Source: Pseudomonadota bacterium
Lineage (GTDB): Bacteria; Pseudomonadota; Gammaproteobacteria; Burkholderiales; Burkholderiaceae_C
Length of the DNA stretch: 64,000 bases
Reading direction: 5' to 3'
NCBI GenBank assembly: GCA_021848345.1
Contig: JAJZUV010000010.1
Coordinates: 29,417 to 93,416, forward strand
Shown here: positions 8,279-15,928 of the stretch, piece by piece
Numbering within the stretch: position 1 is the first letter of the stretch
Layout of the letters: each line of letters opens with the position of its first letter
Made by a program: the position numbers and the translations under genes
The notes under the pieces: model-generated
Databases searched by the model: none
Seen by the model: the letters and a program-made list of their open reading frames with translations, nothing else
What the model was told of the DNA's origin: nothing

Positions 8279-9249
8279 ATGCCCTGATGTGCCATGCCTT
8301 CGGGCCGATCTCCCGGTTGCGCCTGGAATCAGCGCCCGATCCCGTGCCCGGCCCCGGCCAGGTGGTCGTGCGCGTACGCGCCTGCTCGCTGAACTTCCCC
8401 GACGCGCTGATCGTGCAGGGCCTGTACCAGGTCAAGCCTGCGCTGCCCTTCTCGCCCGGCGCCGAGTTCGCCGGCGTGGTCGAAATCGTCGGCGAGGGCG
8501 TGCGGCATCCACGCGTGGGCGACGCCGTCGTGGCCTTCGCCGGCCATGGCGGCCTGGCCGAGCGCTGCGTGGTCGACGCCGTGCGGCTTCTGCCCCTGCC
8601 GGCGGGCATGGACTTCGCGCAAGGCGCGGCCTTCCTGCTGACCTACGGTACCGCGCTGCACGCGCTGCGCGGCGTGGCCGGCGTGCGCGAGGGGCAGACC
8701 CTGCTCGTGCTGGGCGCCGCCGGCGGCGTCGGGCTGGCCGCGGTGGAAGTGGGCAAGGCGCTGGGCGCGCGCGTGCTCGCGGCGGCTTCCAGCGCCGCCC
8801 GCCTGGAGCTCGCGCAGCGCCACGGAGCCGATGCCGGCATCGACTATTCCACGCAGGACCTGCGCCGGCGCGTGCTCGAACTCACGGACGGACGCGGCGC
8901 CGACGTGGTGCTCGACCCGGTGGGCGGCAGCTACGCCGAAAGCGCCTTGCGCGCCACGGCCTGGCGCGGCAGCTACCTCGTGGTCGGCTTCGCCGCCGGC
9001 GAGATCCCGCGCCTGCCGCTCAACCTGGTGCTGCTGCAGGAACGCAGGGTGCTCGGCGTGTACTGGGGGGAGGCCCTGCAGCGCGACCCGCAGGCCCACC
9101 TGCGCGACGTGGAGCAACTGGTGACCTGGTTCTCCGAGGGGCGGCTGCGCCCGCCCGTCACCGAGCGCGTCGGGCTGGACGGCGCGCTCGACGCGCTGCA
9201 GCGCATGGCGGCGCGCCAGGTCATGGGCAAGGTGGTGGTGGAGGTATAG
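8275..9249 (+). CDS. Quinone oxidoreductase-like MDR protein (NADPH:quinone reductase family)
   Basis: 324 residues. GroES-like N-terminus (SLNFPDALIVQGLYQ, PFSPGAEFAGVVE) and Rossmann domain with VLGAAGGVGLAAVEVGKALG around residue 145. No zinc-binding cysteine cluster, so it belongs to the zinc-independent quinone-reductase/enoyl-reductase branch. It overlaps the SDR by four bases and closes the rightward acyl-CoA run. A role in reducing an enoyl-thioester or a quinone is equally possible. Confidence 0.9.
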   Translation: MNALMCHAFGPISRLRLESAPDPVPGPGQVVVRVRACSLNFPDALIVQGLYQVKPALPFSPGAEFAGVVEIVGEGVRHPRVGDAVVAFAGHGGLAERCVVDAVRLLPLPAGMDFAQGAAFLLTYGTALHALRGVAGVREGQTLLVLGAAGGVGLAAVEVGKALGARVLAAASSAARLELAQRHGADAGIDYSTQDLRRRVLELTDGRGADVVLDPVGGSYAESALRATAWRGSYLVVGFAAGEIPRLPLNLVLLQERRVLGVYWGEALQRDPQAHLRDVEQLVTWFSEGRLRPPVTERVGLDGALDALQRMAARQVMGKVVVEV

Positions 9250-9290
9250 ACCCGGAGCTCCCGACCTCGACCCGGTGCCGGATCAAGCTT

Positions 9291-9312
9291 CGTGCGCGTT
9301 CGCACGCGCACG
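9291..9312. terminator. GC hairpin after the acyl-CoA operon
   Basis: CGTGCGCG, loop TTCGCA, CGCGCACG: an 8-base perfect stem 42 bases past the last stop. No T tract follows, so it is at best a weak intrinsic terminator or a transcript-stabilising hairpin. Confidence 0.3.
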
Positions 9313-9394
9313 TCGGCCGGGCCCGGTCTAGATTGGACGCCGCAGGGCCGCCGTTCGCGGGCCCTGCTCGCAACCCCACACCGCGGAGAATGCC

Positions 9395-9598
9395 ATGCCC
9401 CCATCCACCAAGCCCCCTCGCGCCCCCGGCGTGTCGCCCAAGGCCCCGGCCGAGCGGCGCGCCCCCACCCGCGACACCGAAGCGCCGCGCGAGCAGGCCG
9501 CGGCGGAGGAAATCGCCGGGCGCCACGCCAACACCGGCCAGAAGGATCACAAGGCCGCGCGCACGGCACGGCGCACCGTCGACCTGAAGGCGCGCTGA
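9395..9598 (+). CDS. Small basic, probably disordered protein of unknown function
   Basis: 67 residues, start after CGGAGAATGCC (ribosome-site GGAG). Rich in Pro, Ala, Arg and Lys, with no hydrophobic segment; the second half (GRHANTGQKDHKAARTARRT) is strongly basic and helical in character. I do not recognise a family. The good ribosome site and its isolation between two unrelated genes favour a real gene. A nucleic-acid-binding or stress-related role would be a guess. Confidence 0.55.
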   Translation: MPPSTKPPRAPGVSPKAPAERRAPTRDTEAPREQAAAEEIAGRHANTGQKDHKAARTARRTVDLKAR

Positions 9599-9845
9599 AC
9601 GCGCCGGCGCTTGCCGCCCGCGCCTGGCTCGCGCGGGCGCGGCCCGCCCCCTTCCCCCTGCCCCGCTGCCGGATGCGCTATCCGACGCGCAGCGCGGCCC
9701 TGTCGACGTATCGACTACCCAGGTCTTTGCCCGCGTGCGCACAATCGCCGCACGCGGGCCGTCCAGGCTTGCGCCGCCCGGCCCCCCTTGCCCCCCAGTC
9801 CGCCCCTGTCGCCGGCCCCAGCCGCAGTTCCGACGATGTCCGACG

Positions 9846-11039
9846 ATGCCCCAAGCACCGGTGCTCCCCTCATGGTGGCGCTTCCCGCTGGCACTGATGC
9901 TGCTGGAGGTCGTCGTCTACCTGTCGCAGGACATGTACCTGCCCGCGCTGCCGGAGGTGCAGCGTGCCTACGGGATCAGCCAGTCCTCGGCCCAGATGAG
10001 CGTCGCCGTCTGGTCCGTCGGCGCCGCCGTGGTGCAACTGGCCACCGGCCCCGTGTCGGACCGCCTGGGCCGGCGCGGCGTGCTGCTGGCCGGCGTGGTG
10101 GGCTTCGTGATCTCCAGCGTGGCCTGCGCGCTGATGGCGAGCTACGGCTGGTTCCTGGCCGCGCGCGTCGCGCAGGGGTGCGCCGGCATCTGGGCCATCA
10201 GCGTGGGCTACGCGGGCATCCATGAATTGTTCGAGGCGCGTACGGCCATTCGCATCCAGGCCTGGATGAACAGCGTCACGGTGCTCGCGCCGGCACTGGG
10301 TCCGGCGCTCGGCGCCGGCCTCATGCTGATCGCGCCCTGGCAAGGCATGTTCGTGCTGCTCGCCGCCGGGGGCGCCGGCCTGGTCGCGCTGATGGCGCGC
10401 TGGATGCCCGAGACGGTCGACCGCACGCGCAGCCGTGCCTTGTCCGCGCGGGGGCTCGGCGCCAGCTACGCCGCGCTGCTGGGCAACCAGCCCATGATGT
10501 GCCTGCTGGGCGTGTGGTGCCTGGTGTTCACGGTCATGGCGTCCTGGGCGGTCAGCGGGCCGTTCATGCTGCGCGGTGCGGACGGCGGCAGCAGCGGCTT
10601 CGTGTGGGCGCAGATCTACGCCTGCGCGGCCTACATCGTCGGCACCCGGCTGGTGGACCCGATGCTGGCCATGTATCCCCGGCCCCTGGTGCTGGCACGC
10701 TCGCTCGACCTGTGCCTGTGGGGCATCGGCGCGACCCTGGTCGCGGCGCTGCTGCGCCTGCCGGCGCCGGTGGTCGTGGCGGTGTACGGCGTGTTCATGG
10801 TGGGCGCCGGACTGCTGCTGGCCCCGCTGTTCCGGGCGGTGCTGGAACGCGCGCACCAGGACATGGGCATGCGCGTGGCATGGGTATCCAGCGCGATCAG
10901 CGTCACCGGGGCGCTGGCCTGCGCGCTGGCGGCATGGTTCGAGGTGGCGCAGTTGCGCGCCTTCGGCCTGTTCGGGCTGCTGGCCGTGCTGGCCGCACGC
11001 GTGCTGGCGCACAGTCGTCGAGGGCTGGCGCCGGCCTGA
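9846..11039 (+). CDS. MFS transporter, Bcr/CflA drug-exporter branch
   Basis: 397 residues, start MPQAPVLPSWWRF. Twelve hydrophobic segments can be followed; the loop between segments 2 and 3 carries the MFS signature GPVSDRLGRRGVLL, and the first segment reads SQDMYLPALPEVQRAYG as in the Bcr/CflA (DHA1) group. These inner-membrane proton antiporters export small drugs or amino-acid-like compounds. It is a single gene, ending 26 bases before the convergent pfkB gene. The actual substrate is unknown. Confidence 0.9.
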   Translation: MPQAPVLPSWWRFPLALMLLEVVVYLSQDMYLPALPEVQRAYGISQSSAQMSVAVWSVGAAVVQLATGPVSDRLGRRGVLLAGVVGFVISSVACALMASYGWFLAARVAQGCAGIWAISVGYAGIHELFEARTAIRIQAWMNSVTVLAPALGPALGAGLMLIAPWQGMFVLLAAGGAGLVALMARWMPETVDRTRSRALSARGLGASYAALLGNQPMMCLLGVWCLVFTVMASWAVSGPFMLRGADGGSSGFVWAQIYACAAYIVGTRLVDPMLAMYPRPLVLARSLDLCLWGIGATLVAALLRLPAPVVVAVYGVFMVGAGLLLAPLFRAVLERAHQDMGMRVAWVSSAISVTGALACALAAWFEVAQLRAFGLFGLLAVLAARVLAHSRRGLAPA

Positions 11040-11046
11040 AGGGGCC

Positions 11047-11066
11047 AGCGCGCGCGCCCGCGCGCT
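11047..11066. terminator. Hairpin between convergent MFS and pfkB genes
   Basis: AGCGCGCG, loop CGCC, CGCGCGCT forms a perfect 8-base stem filling the 26-base gap and touching the pfkB stop codon. Position between two converging genes suggests shared transcription termination, although no T tract is present. Confidence 0.35.
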
Positions 11067-12019
11067 CAGTCGCCGTCGAGGCGGCGCACCCTGGCCTGTT
11101 CGATCAGCGCGGGCAGGCGCTCGGCCTCGAAGATCTCGGTGCCCGGCTGCGCCGCGGTCGCGCTGCCGCAGGCCAGCCCCAGACGCAGGGCCCGCTCCGG
11201 CTCGTCGCCACGCGCCAGCGCCGCGATCAGGCCGGCCAGCATCGAGTCGCCCGCGCCCACCGTCGAGCGCACCTTGACCGACGGCGCCAGGCCGCGCCAG
11301 ACGCCGTCGGCGGCGGCCAGCAGCGCGCCCTGCGCGCCCAGCGACACGCACACGTGCCGCACCCCCTGGCGCACCAGCGCGCGGGCCTCGCGCCGCACGT
11401 CCTCGATGCGCGGCAGCGCGCGCCCGAGAAGTTGCTCCAGCTCCCACCGGTTGGGCTTGATCAGCCAGGGCCGCTCGCGCACCGCCAGCGCCAGCGCCTC
11501 GCCCTGCATGTCCAGCACCACGCGGCCGCCACGCGCTTGCAGGTCGCGGGTCAGCCGCGCGTACAGGCCCGGCTCGGTGCCCGGCGGCACCGAGCCGGTC
11601 AGGGCGACGATGCCGTCGGCCCCGAGCTCGCGCACCAGCCCCAGCAACTCGCGCAGCGCCGCTTCCGGCAGTGGCGGGCCGTTGCCGATCACCTCGTACT
11701 GGGCCGGCGGTCGAGCCTGCTGCACGGTGGCGTTGATGCGCGTCTCGCCGTCGATGCGCACCGCGTGCACATGGCGCACCTGGCGCCGCAACAGGCGTTC
11801 GACGAGTTCCCCGGTCTCGCCCGCCACCGCCAGGCAGGCGTGCGCCGGCAAGCCCAGGCGCTCCAGTGCGCGCGCCACGTTGATGCCGTTGCCGCCGGGA
11901 TCCACGCGGTAGTGCGAGGCATGCAGCTTGCGGTCGTCCAGCAGGCGATCGACCTCGTAGGAAACGTCCAGGCCGGGCTGCAGGGTCAGGGTGACCAGCG
12001 CCACCCCCGCGCCGGCCAT
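11066..12019 (-). CDS. pfkB: 6-phosphofructokinase of the PfkB (ribokinase) family
   Basis: 317 residues. Ribokinase-family sugar kinase: PGGNGINVARALERLG near residue 42, KPNRWELEQLLGR around 190, and catalytic-base signature STVGAGDSMLAGL near 255. The spacing and wording of these motifs match E. coli PfkB more closely than FruK, though 1-phosphofructokinase activity cannot be excluded. The start codon overlaps the stop of the Lon-like gene by one base (TGATG), so the two are translationally coupled. No PTS or fructose genes are nearby. Confidence 0.85.
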   Translation of the reverse strand: MAGAGVALVTLTLQPGLDVSYEVDRLLDDRKLHASHYRVDPGGNGINVARALERLGLPAHACLAVAGETGELVERLLRRQVRHVHAVRIDGETRINATVQQARPPAQYEVIGNGPPLPEAALRELLGLVRELGADGIVALTGSVPPGTEPGLYARLTRDLQARGGRVVLDMQGEALALAVRERPWLIKPNRWELEQLLGRALPRIEDVRREARALVRQGVRHVCVSLGAQGALLAAADGVWRGLAPSVKVRSTVGAGDSMLAGLIAALARGDEPERALRLGLACGSATAAQPGTEIFEAERLPALIEQARVRRLDGD

Positions 12020-14568
12020 CAGCGGGCGCGCCGCGCGCCGCGGCTTCGCAGGGGCGGCGCGGCATGCCTGGCACCGGGGGTCGGAGGCGGCGCGGGGGGC
12101 GGCGAGGAGTCCTTCTCGGCGCCGCGGCGCTGCCGCGCGCGTCGCGCCGGCGCCGCGTAGGCCTGCCGGATGGCCGCCATTTCCACCAACTGCGCACCGA
12201 CCCGGAAATTCACCGTGTCCTCGGGCACCAGGCCCTGCTCGTCCGGCTCGCCCGCGGGAACCCCCGTCAGCAATTCGATGGCCTGGTCCACGTCGCGCAC
12301 CGGCCAGACGTGGAAGCGCCCCTGCTCGCAGGCCTGCACCACGTCCTCGCGCAGCATCAGGTGCTTCACGTTGGACTGCGGAATCAGCACGCCCTGCTCG
12401 CCGCTCAGCCCGCGCGCCGCGCAGATGTCGAAAAAGCCCTCGATCTTCTCGTTCACGCCCCCGATGGCCTGCGCCTCGCCGAACTGGTTCACCGAGCCCG
12501 TGATGGCCAGCGACTGGCGCACCGGCAGGTCGGCCAGGTCCGACAGCAAGGCGCACAACTCGGCCATCGACGCGCTGTCTCCTTCCACCGGCCCGTAGGA
12601 CTGCTCGAACACCAGGCTGGCCGACAGCGCCAGCGGCACCGCGCGCGCGTAGCGCGCGCCGAGGAAGGCCGACAGGATCATCACCCCCTTGGAGTGGATC
12701 GCGCCGCCGAGCTCGGTCTCGCGCTCGATGTCGACCACGCCGGCCTCGCCGACGCGCGCGGTGGCGCTGATGCGCACCGGATGGGCGAAGGCGAAGTCGT
12801 CCATCGAGATCACCACCAGTCCGTTGACCTGGCCGACGCGCTCGCCCTGCACCGCGATGAGCAGGTTGTCGCGCAGGATCTGCTCCTGCAAGCGCCCGCG
12901 CAGCCGATCCACCCGGTGCTCGCGCGCGCGCAGCGCCGCGTCCACGTCGCCGCGGCCCACCTGTTCGCGAGACGCCGCGGCCGCCATGTGCTCCGACTCC
13001 TGCAACACCTCGGCCAGCAGGCGTCGGCTGGCGCTCAGGCGCTGGCCGTCGCCGGCCAGGCGCGACGCATGCTCGATCAGGCGCGCGACCGCGCCACGGT
13101 CGAAAGGCCGCAAGCCCGCGCGGCGCGCCAGCGTGGCGACGAAGTCCGCGTAGCTGCGCACCCCCTCGACGTCGCGCGGCATCTCGGTATCGAAGTCGGC
13201 CGCCACGCGGAACAGGTCGGCGAACTCCGGATCGGCTTCCTTGAGCAGGTAGTACAGACGCGGCTCGCCGACCAGGACCACCTTGAGCGCCAGGGGCATG
13301 GGCTGCGGCTCCAGCGCGATCGCGCCGACCAGTCCCCAGGCCTGACCCGGCGACTCGATGCGCAGTTCGCCGCCGCGCAACGCCCGCTTGAGACTCTCCC
13401 AGACGAAGGGCTGGCTCAGCACCTTCAACGCGTCGAGCACCAGGTAGCCGCCATTGGCCCGGTGCAGCGCGCCGGCCTTGATCAGCGTGAAATGGGTCAC
13501 CAGGGTGCCGAACTGCGCCACCTGGTCGATGCGCCCGATCAGGTTGGGCAGCGTGGGGTTGTCCTCGAACACCACCGGCGCCGAACCGTCGGCGGCGTGG
13601 GTCACCAGCGGGTTGACCTTCCAGCGCGCCGCAGAGGCGCGCGAGCCGAGCATCGCGCCTGCCAGGCCGGCCAGGCCGCCCTCGGGGCGCGCCTCCTCGC
13701 GCAGTTCCTCGCCCACGTCGAGCACGTCGCGCATGACCTCGTCCAGGAAACCCAGCACGTCCTTCAGGTCCGCGTAGCGTTCCTTCAACTCGTCGATCAG
13801 ATGCCCGGCCGCCAGGCCCAGGGTCTCGCGTCCGGCCTCGCGCAGTTGCGCCTGCACTTCGCGCCGCCAGCGCGGCAACTGCTGCATCAACTGACCCAGG
13901 CGCTGGCCGTAGCCTTCGATCAGGCCCGCGATGCGCTTTTGCTCATCTTCAGGCAGTTTCGCGAATTCGGCCGGGCTCATCGCCGCGTCGCCCTTGAGCG
14001 GCGTGAACACGAAACCCTGCGGCGTGCGCATCAGCGCCACGCCGTGCTCGGAGGCCTCGCTGCCCAGTTGGCGCAGCGCCTCCTCCTCGCGTTCCTTGTA
14101 GGCGCCCTGGATGGCCTCCATGCGCGTCTGGTACTGCTCGCTCTCGAAGGCCGCGGGAATGGCACGCGCCAGCTCGGCGACGAAGTGGTCCATGTCCTGG
14201 CCCAGCTGCGCGCCGCGCCCGGCCGGCACGCGCAACAGGCGCGGCTTGCCCGGGTCGGAAAATCGATTCACAAGGCACCAGTCGTCCGGCGCGCCGCGCC
14301 GTGCGGCGTGGCTCGCCAGCATGCGTTCCAGCACGCAGTGGCGGCCGAAGCCGACCGGGCCCAGCACGAACAGGTTGTAGCCCGGCTTGTCCATGGCCAG
14401 CGCAAGCTCGATGGACTCGACCGCGCGCTGCTGGCCCACGACCTCGGTCAGCGCCGGCAGATCCGCCGTGGTCTGAAAATCCAGCGCCGATTCGTCGCAG
14501 CGCGCGGCGAGCAGCGAGGCGGGCAACGCACCGGGGGGTGCGGCGGAAGGTGCGGCGGTGGAGGGCAT
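12019..14568 (-). CDS. Lon-family ATP-dependent protease (LonB/LonH-like, AAA_32 type)
   Basis: 849 residues from MPSTAAPS; the tracked ORF extends upstream without support. N-terminal nucleotide-binding region carries GPVGFGRH (about 70-77), the Arg-containing Walker A variant of this Lon branch. A long helical insertion with QQLPRWRREV follows, then AAA features including NGGYLVLDAL. The C-terminal Lon protease domain has the Ser/Lys dyad: Ser about 665 in EGDSASMAEL and Lys about 708 in GGVNEKIEGF, 43 apart as in Lon. The last 40 residues are Arg/Pro-rich and variable. It degrades unfolded or regulatory proteins in the cytoplasm; it has no N-terminal LonA substrate domain. Confidence 0.92.
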   Translation of the reverse strand: MPSTAAPSAAPPGALPASLLAARCDESALDFQTTADLPALTEVVGQQRAVESIELALAMDKPGYNLFVLGPVGFGRHCVLERMLASHAARRGAPDDWCLVNRFSDPGKPRLLRVPAGRGAQLGQDMDHFVAELARAIPAAFESEQYQTRMEAIQGAYKEREEEALRQLGSEASEHGVALMRTPQGFVFTPLKGDAAMSPAEFAKLPEDEQKRIAGLIEGYGQRLGQLMQQLPRWRREVQAQLREAGRETLGLAAGHLIDELKERYADLKDVLGFLDEVMRDVLDVGEELREEARPEGGLAGLAGAMLGSRASAARWKVNPLVTHAADGSAPVVFEDNPTLPNLIGRIDQVAQFGTLVTHFTLIKAGALHRANGGYLVLDALKVLSQPFVWESLKRALRGGELRIESPGQAWGLVGAIALEPQPMPLALKVVLVGEPRLYYLLKEADPEFADLFRVAADFDTEMPRDVEGVRSYADFVATLARRAGLRPFDRGAVARLIEHASRLAGDGQRLSASRRLLAEVLQESEHMAAAASREQVGRGDVDAALRAREHRVDRLRGRLQEQILRDNLLIAVQGERVGQVNGLVVISMDDFAFAHPVRISATARVGEAGVVDIERETELGGAIHSKGVMILSAFLGARYARAVPLALSASLVFEQSYGPVEGDSASMAELCALLSDLADLPVRQSLAITGSVNQFGEAQAIGGVNEKIEGFFDICAARGLSGEQGVLIPQSNVKHLMLREDVVQACEQGRFHVWPVRDVDQAIELLTGVPAGEPDEQGLVPEDTVNFRVGAQLVEMAAIRQAYAAPARRARQRRGAEKDSSPPPAPPPTPGARHAAPPLRSRGARRAR

Positions 14569-14633
14569 CGAGGCGACTCCGTGTTGTTCGTTGCGCGGCG
14601 CCGGCAGCGTCGCGGGCAATGCTGCGCGAGAAC

Positions 14634-14891
14634 TCAGGCGCGATCGGCCTCGGGCGGCGAGTCCTGGCGCTCGAGCACCTCGAACACCCTGGCCGCGGCG
14701 CCGTGCAGTTCGAATTCTCCGGGCACGGCGCGCGACGCCTGCGCGTCGCGCCACGCGCAGGCCTGCAGGACCTCGGCCTCCGAGGCGCCCAGCGCCAGGA
14801 TCTCAAGCACCGCGCGGTCGTCGAGCGGACCCACGATAGCACGGATCGCCGATGCCGTGGCCGGACTTTGCGAGCGGGAGGATGCAGTCAT
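14634..14891 (-). CDS. Small acidic protein of unknown function upstream of the Lon-like protease
   Basis: 85 residues from MTASSRSQSP, chosen over the tracked TTG start because GGAGATATCGCCG lies just ahead. The central part (DDRAVLEILALGASEAEVLQACAWRDAQ) looks like a compact helical domain; there is no signal peptide, membrane segment or Cys motif. It lies 65 bases ahead of the protease gene and is the likely first gene of the leftward unit with the protease and pfkB. I do not recognise the family; an adaptor or regulator of the protease is possible but unsupported. Confidence 0.6.
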   Translation of the reverse strand: MTASSRSQSPATASAIRAIVGPLDDRAVLEILALGASEAEVLQACAWRDAQASRAVPGEFELHGAAARVFEVLERQDSPPEADRA

Positions 14892-14989
14892 CGGCGATAT
14901 CTCCAAGGGGGCGTTGCCGGCGCGTTCCAGGTGCTCCGACGTGGCGCTTGACCATGAACCGATGATGCCGTGCGCGGGCCGACGCGCCC

Positions 14990-15003
14990 TTGACCCGCAT
15001 CAA
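14990..15003. promoter_or_regulatory. FNR/Anr-type box in the divergent gap
   Basis: TTGACCCGCATCAA matches the FNR/Anr consensus TTGAT-N4-ATCAA at nine of ten fixed positions. It lies 99 bases upstream of the small ORF/Lon/pfkB unit and 92 bases upstream of the rightward SDR gene. Oxygen control of the Lon-pfkB unit is inferred. Confidence 0.45.
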
Positions 15004-15094
15004 GCGCGCGGGCGCGCGCCGCCAGGGCCGGGACACGGGGGTCGGCGGCGCTACAGTGGCAGCGTATGTCCCGTTCGCCCCCCAGGAGCCCGCG

Positions 15095-15793
15095 ATGGAA
15101 CCTCGCCCACTGGCCTTGATCGTCGGCGCCGGAGACGGCCTGAGCGCCGCGCTGGCACGCGTGTTCACCCACGACGGCGGCATGCGGGTGGCACTGGCCT
15201 CGCGCCGCCCGGAGCGCCTGGAGGAACTGGCGCGCGGCCTCGGCGGCCTGGCCCTGCATTGCGATGCGACCCGCCCCGGCGACGTCGAGGCCTTGTTCTC
15301 GTTGCTGGACCGGGAGCACGCGGGCGGCCCCGAGGTGGTGGTGTACAACGCCGCCGCGCGGCTGCGCGGCGCGATCACCGACCTCGACCCGGCGCAGGTG
15401 CTGCAGATCCTGCAGGTCAACGCGCACGGCGCCATGCTGGTGGCGCAACAGGCGGCACGCCGCATGCTGGCGCGCGGCAACGGCACCCTGCTGTTCACCG
15501 GGGCCTCCGCCAGCGTCAAGGGCTTCGCCGGCTCCAGCGCCTTCGCGATGGGCAAGTTCGCCTTGCGCGGACTGGCGCAGGCGCTGGCACGCGAACTGGC
15601 GCCCCAGGGCGTACACGTGGCGCACGTGGTCATCGACGGCGGCATCGCGCACCCCGAGCGGGCGCCGGCCGCGCAACCGGACGGGCAGCTCGACCCGGCG
15701 GCCATCGCGCGCAACTATTGGCATCTGGTGTGTCAGGAACGCAGCGCGTGGAGCTGGGAGATCGAACTGCGCCCCTGGGTGGAGCGTTTCTAA
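15095..15793 (+). CDS. Atypical SDR-fold protein lacking the catalytic tyrosine
   Basis: 232 residues from MEPRPLALIV after CCAGGAGCCCG. Nucleotide-binding turn GAGDGLSAALARVF at about 11 and VVYNAAAR in the NNAG position at about 83-89. The catalytic segment reads GSSAFAMGKFALRG: Phe150 stands where YxxxK has Tyr, while Lys154 and upstream Ser residues (FTGASAS) remain. A group of bacterial SDR-like proteins carries this FAMGK form. It may bind NAD(P) and an acyl-type ligand without normal dehydrogenase chemistry. No operon partner on the same strand within 130 bases. Confidence 0.85.
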   Translation: MEPRPLALIVGAGDGLSAALARVFTHDGGMRVALASRRPERLEELARGLGGLALHCDATRPGDVEALFSLLDREHAGGPEVVVYNAAARLRGAITDLDPAQVLQILQVNAHGAMLVAQQAARRMLARGNGTLLFTGASASVKGFAGSSAFAMGKFALRGLAQALARELAPQGVHVAHVVIDGGIAHPERAPAAQPDGQLDPAAIARNYWHLVCQERSAWSWEIELRPWVERF

Positions 15794-15928
15794 GCATCCG
15801 GATACGCATGGATTGCGACACAATCCGGATTTTCCCCATGCCTCGGACCCGGAGCCCCCGTTAGGGTTTGCACCACGCTTCGGCCCGGGGGTCGAAGCCC
15901 GCTCCTTCCCGCGACTGCCGGACGCCGC

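Noticed and set aside
12064-15864. 1266-aa plus-strand ORF
   Set aside because: Antisense to the Lon-like protease, and runs through several gene boundaries.
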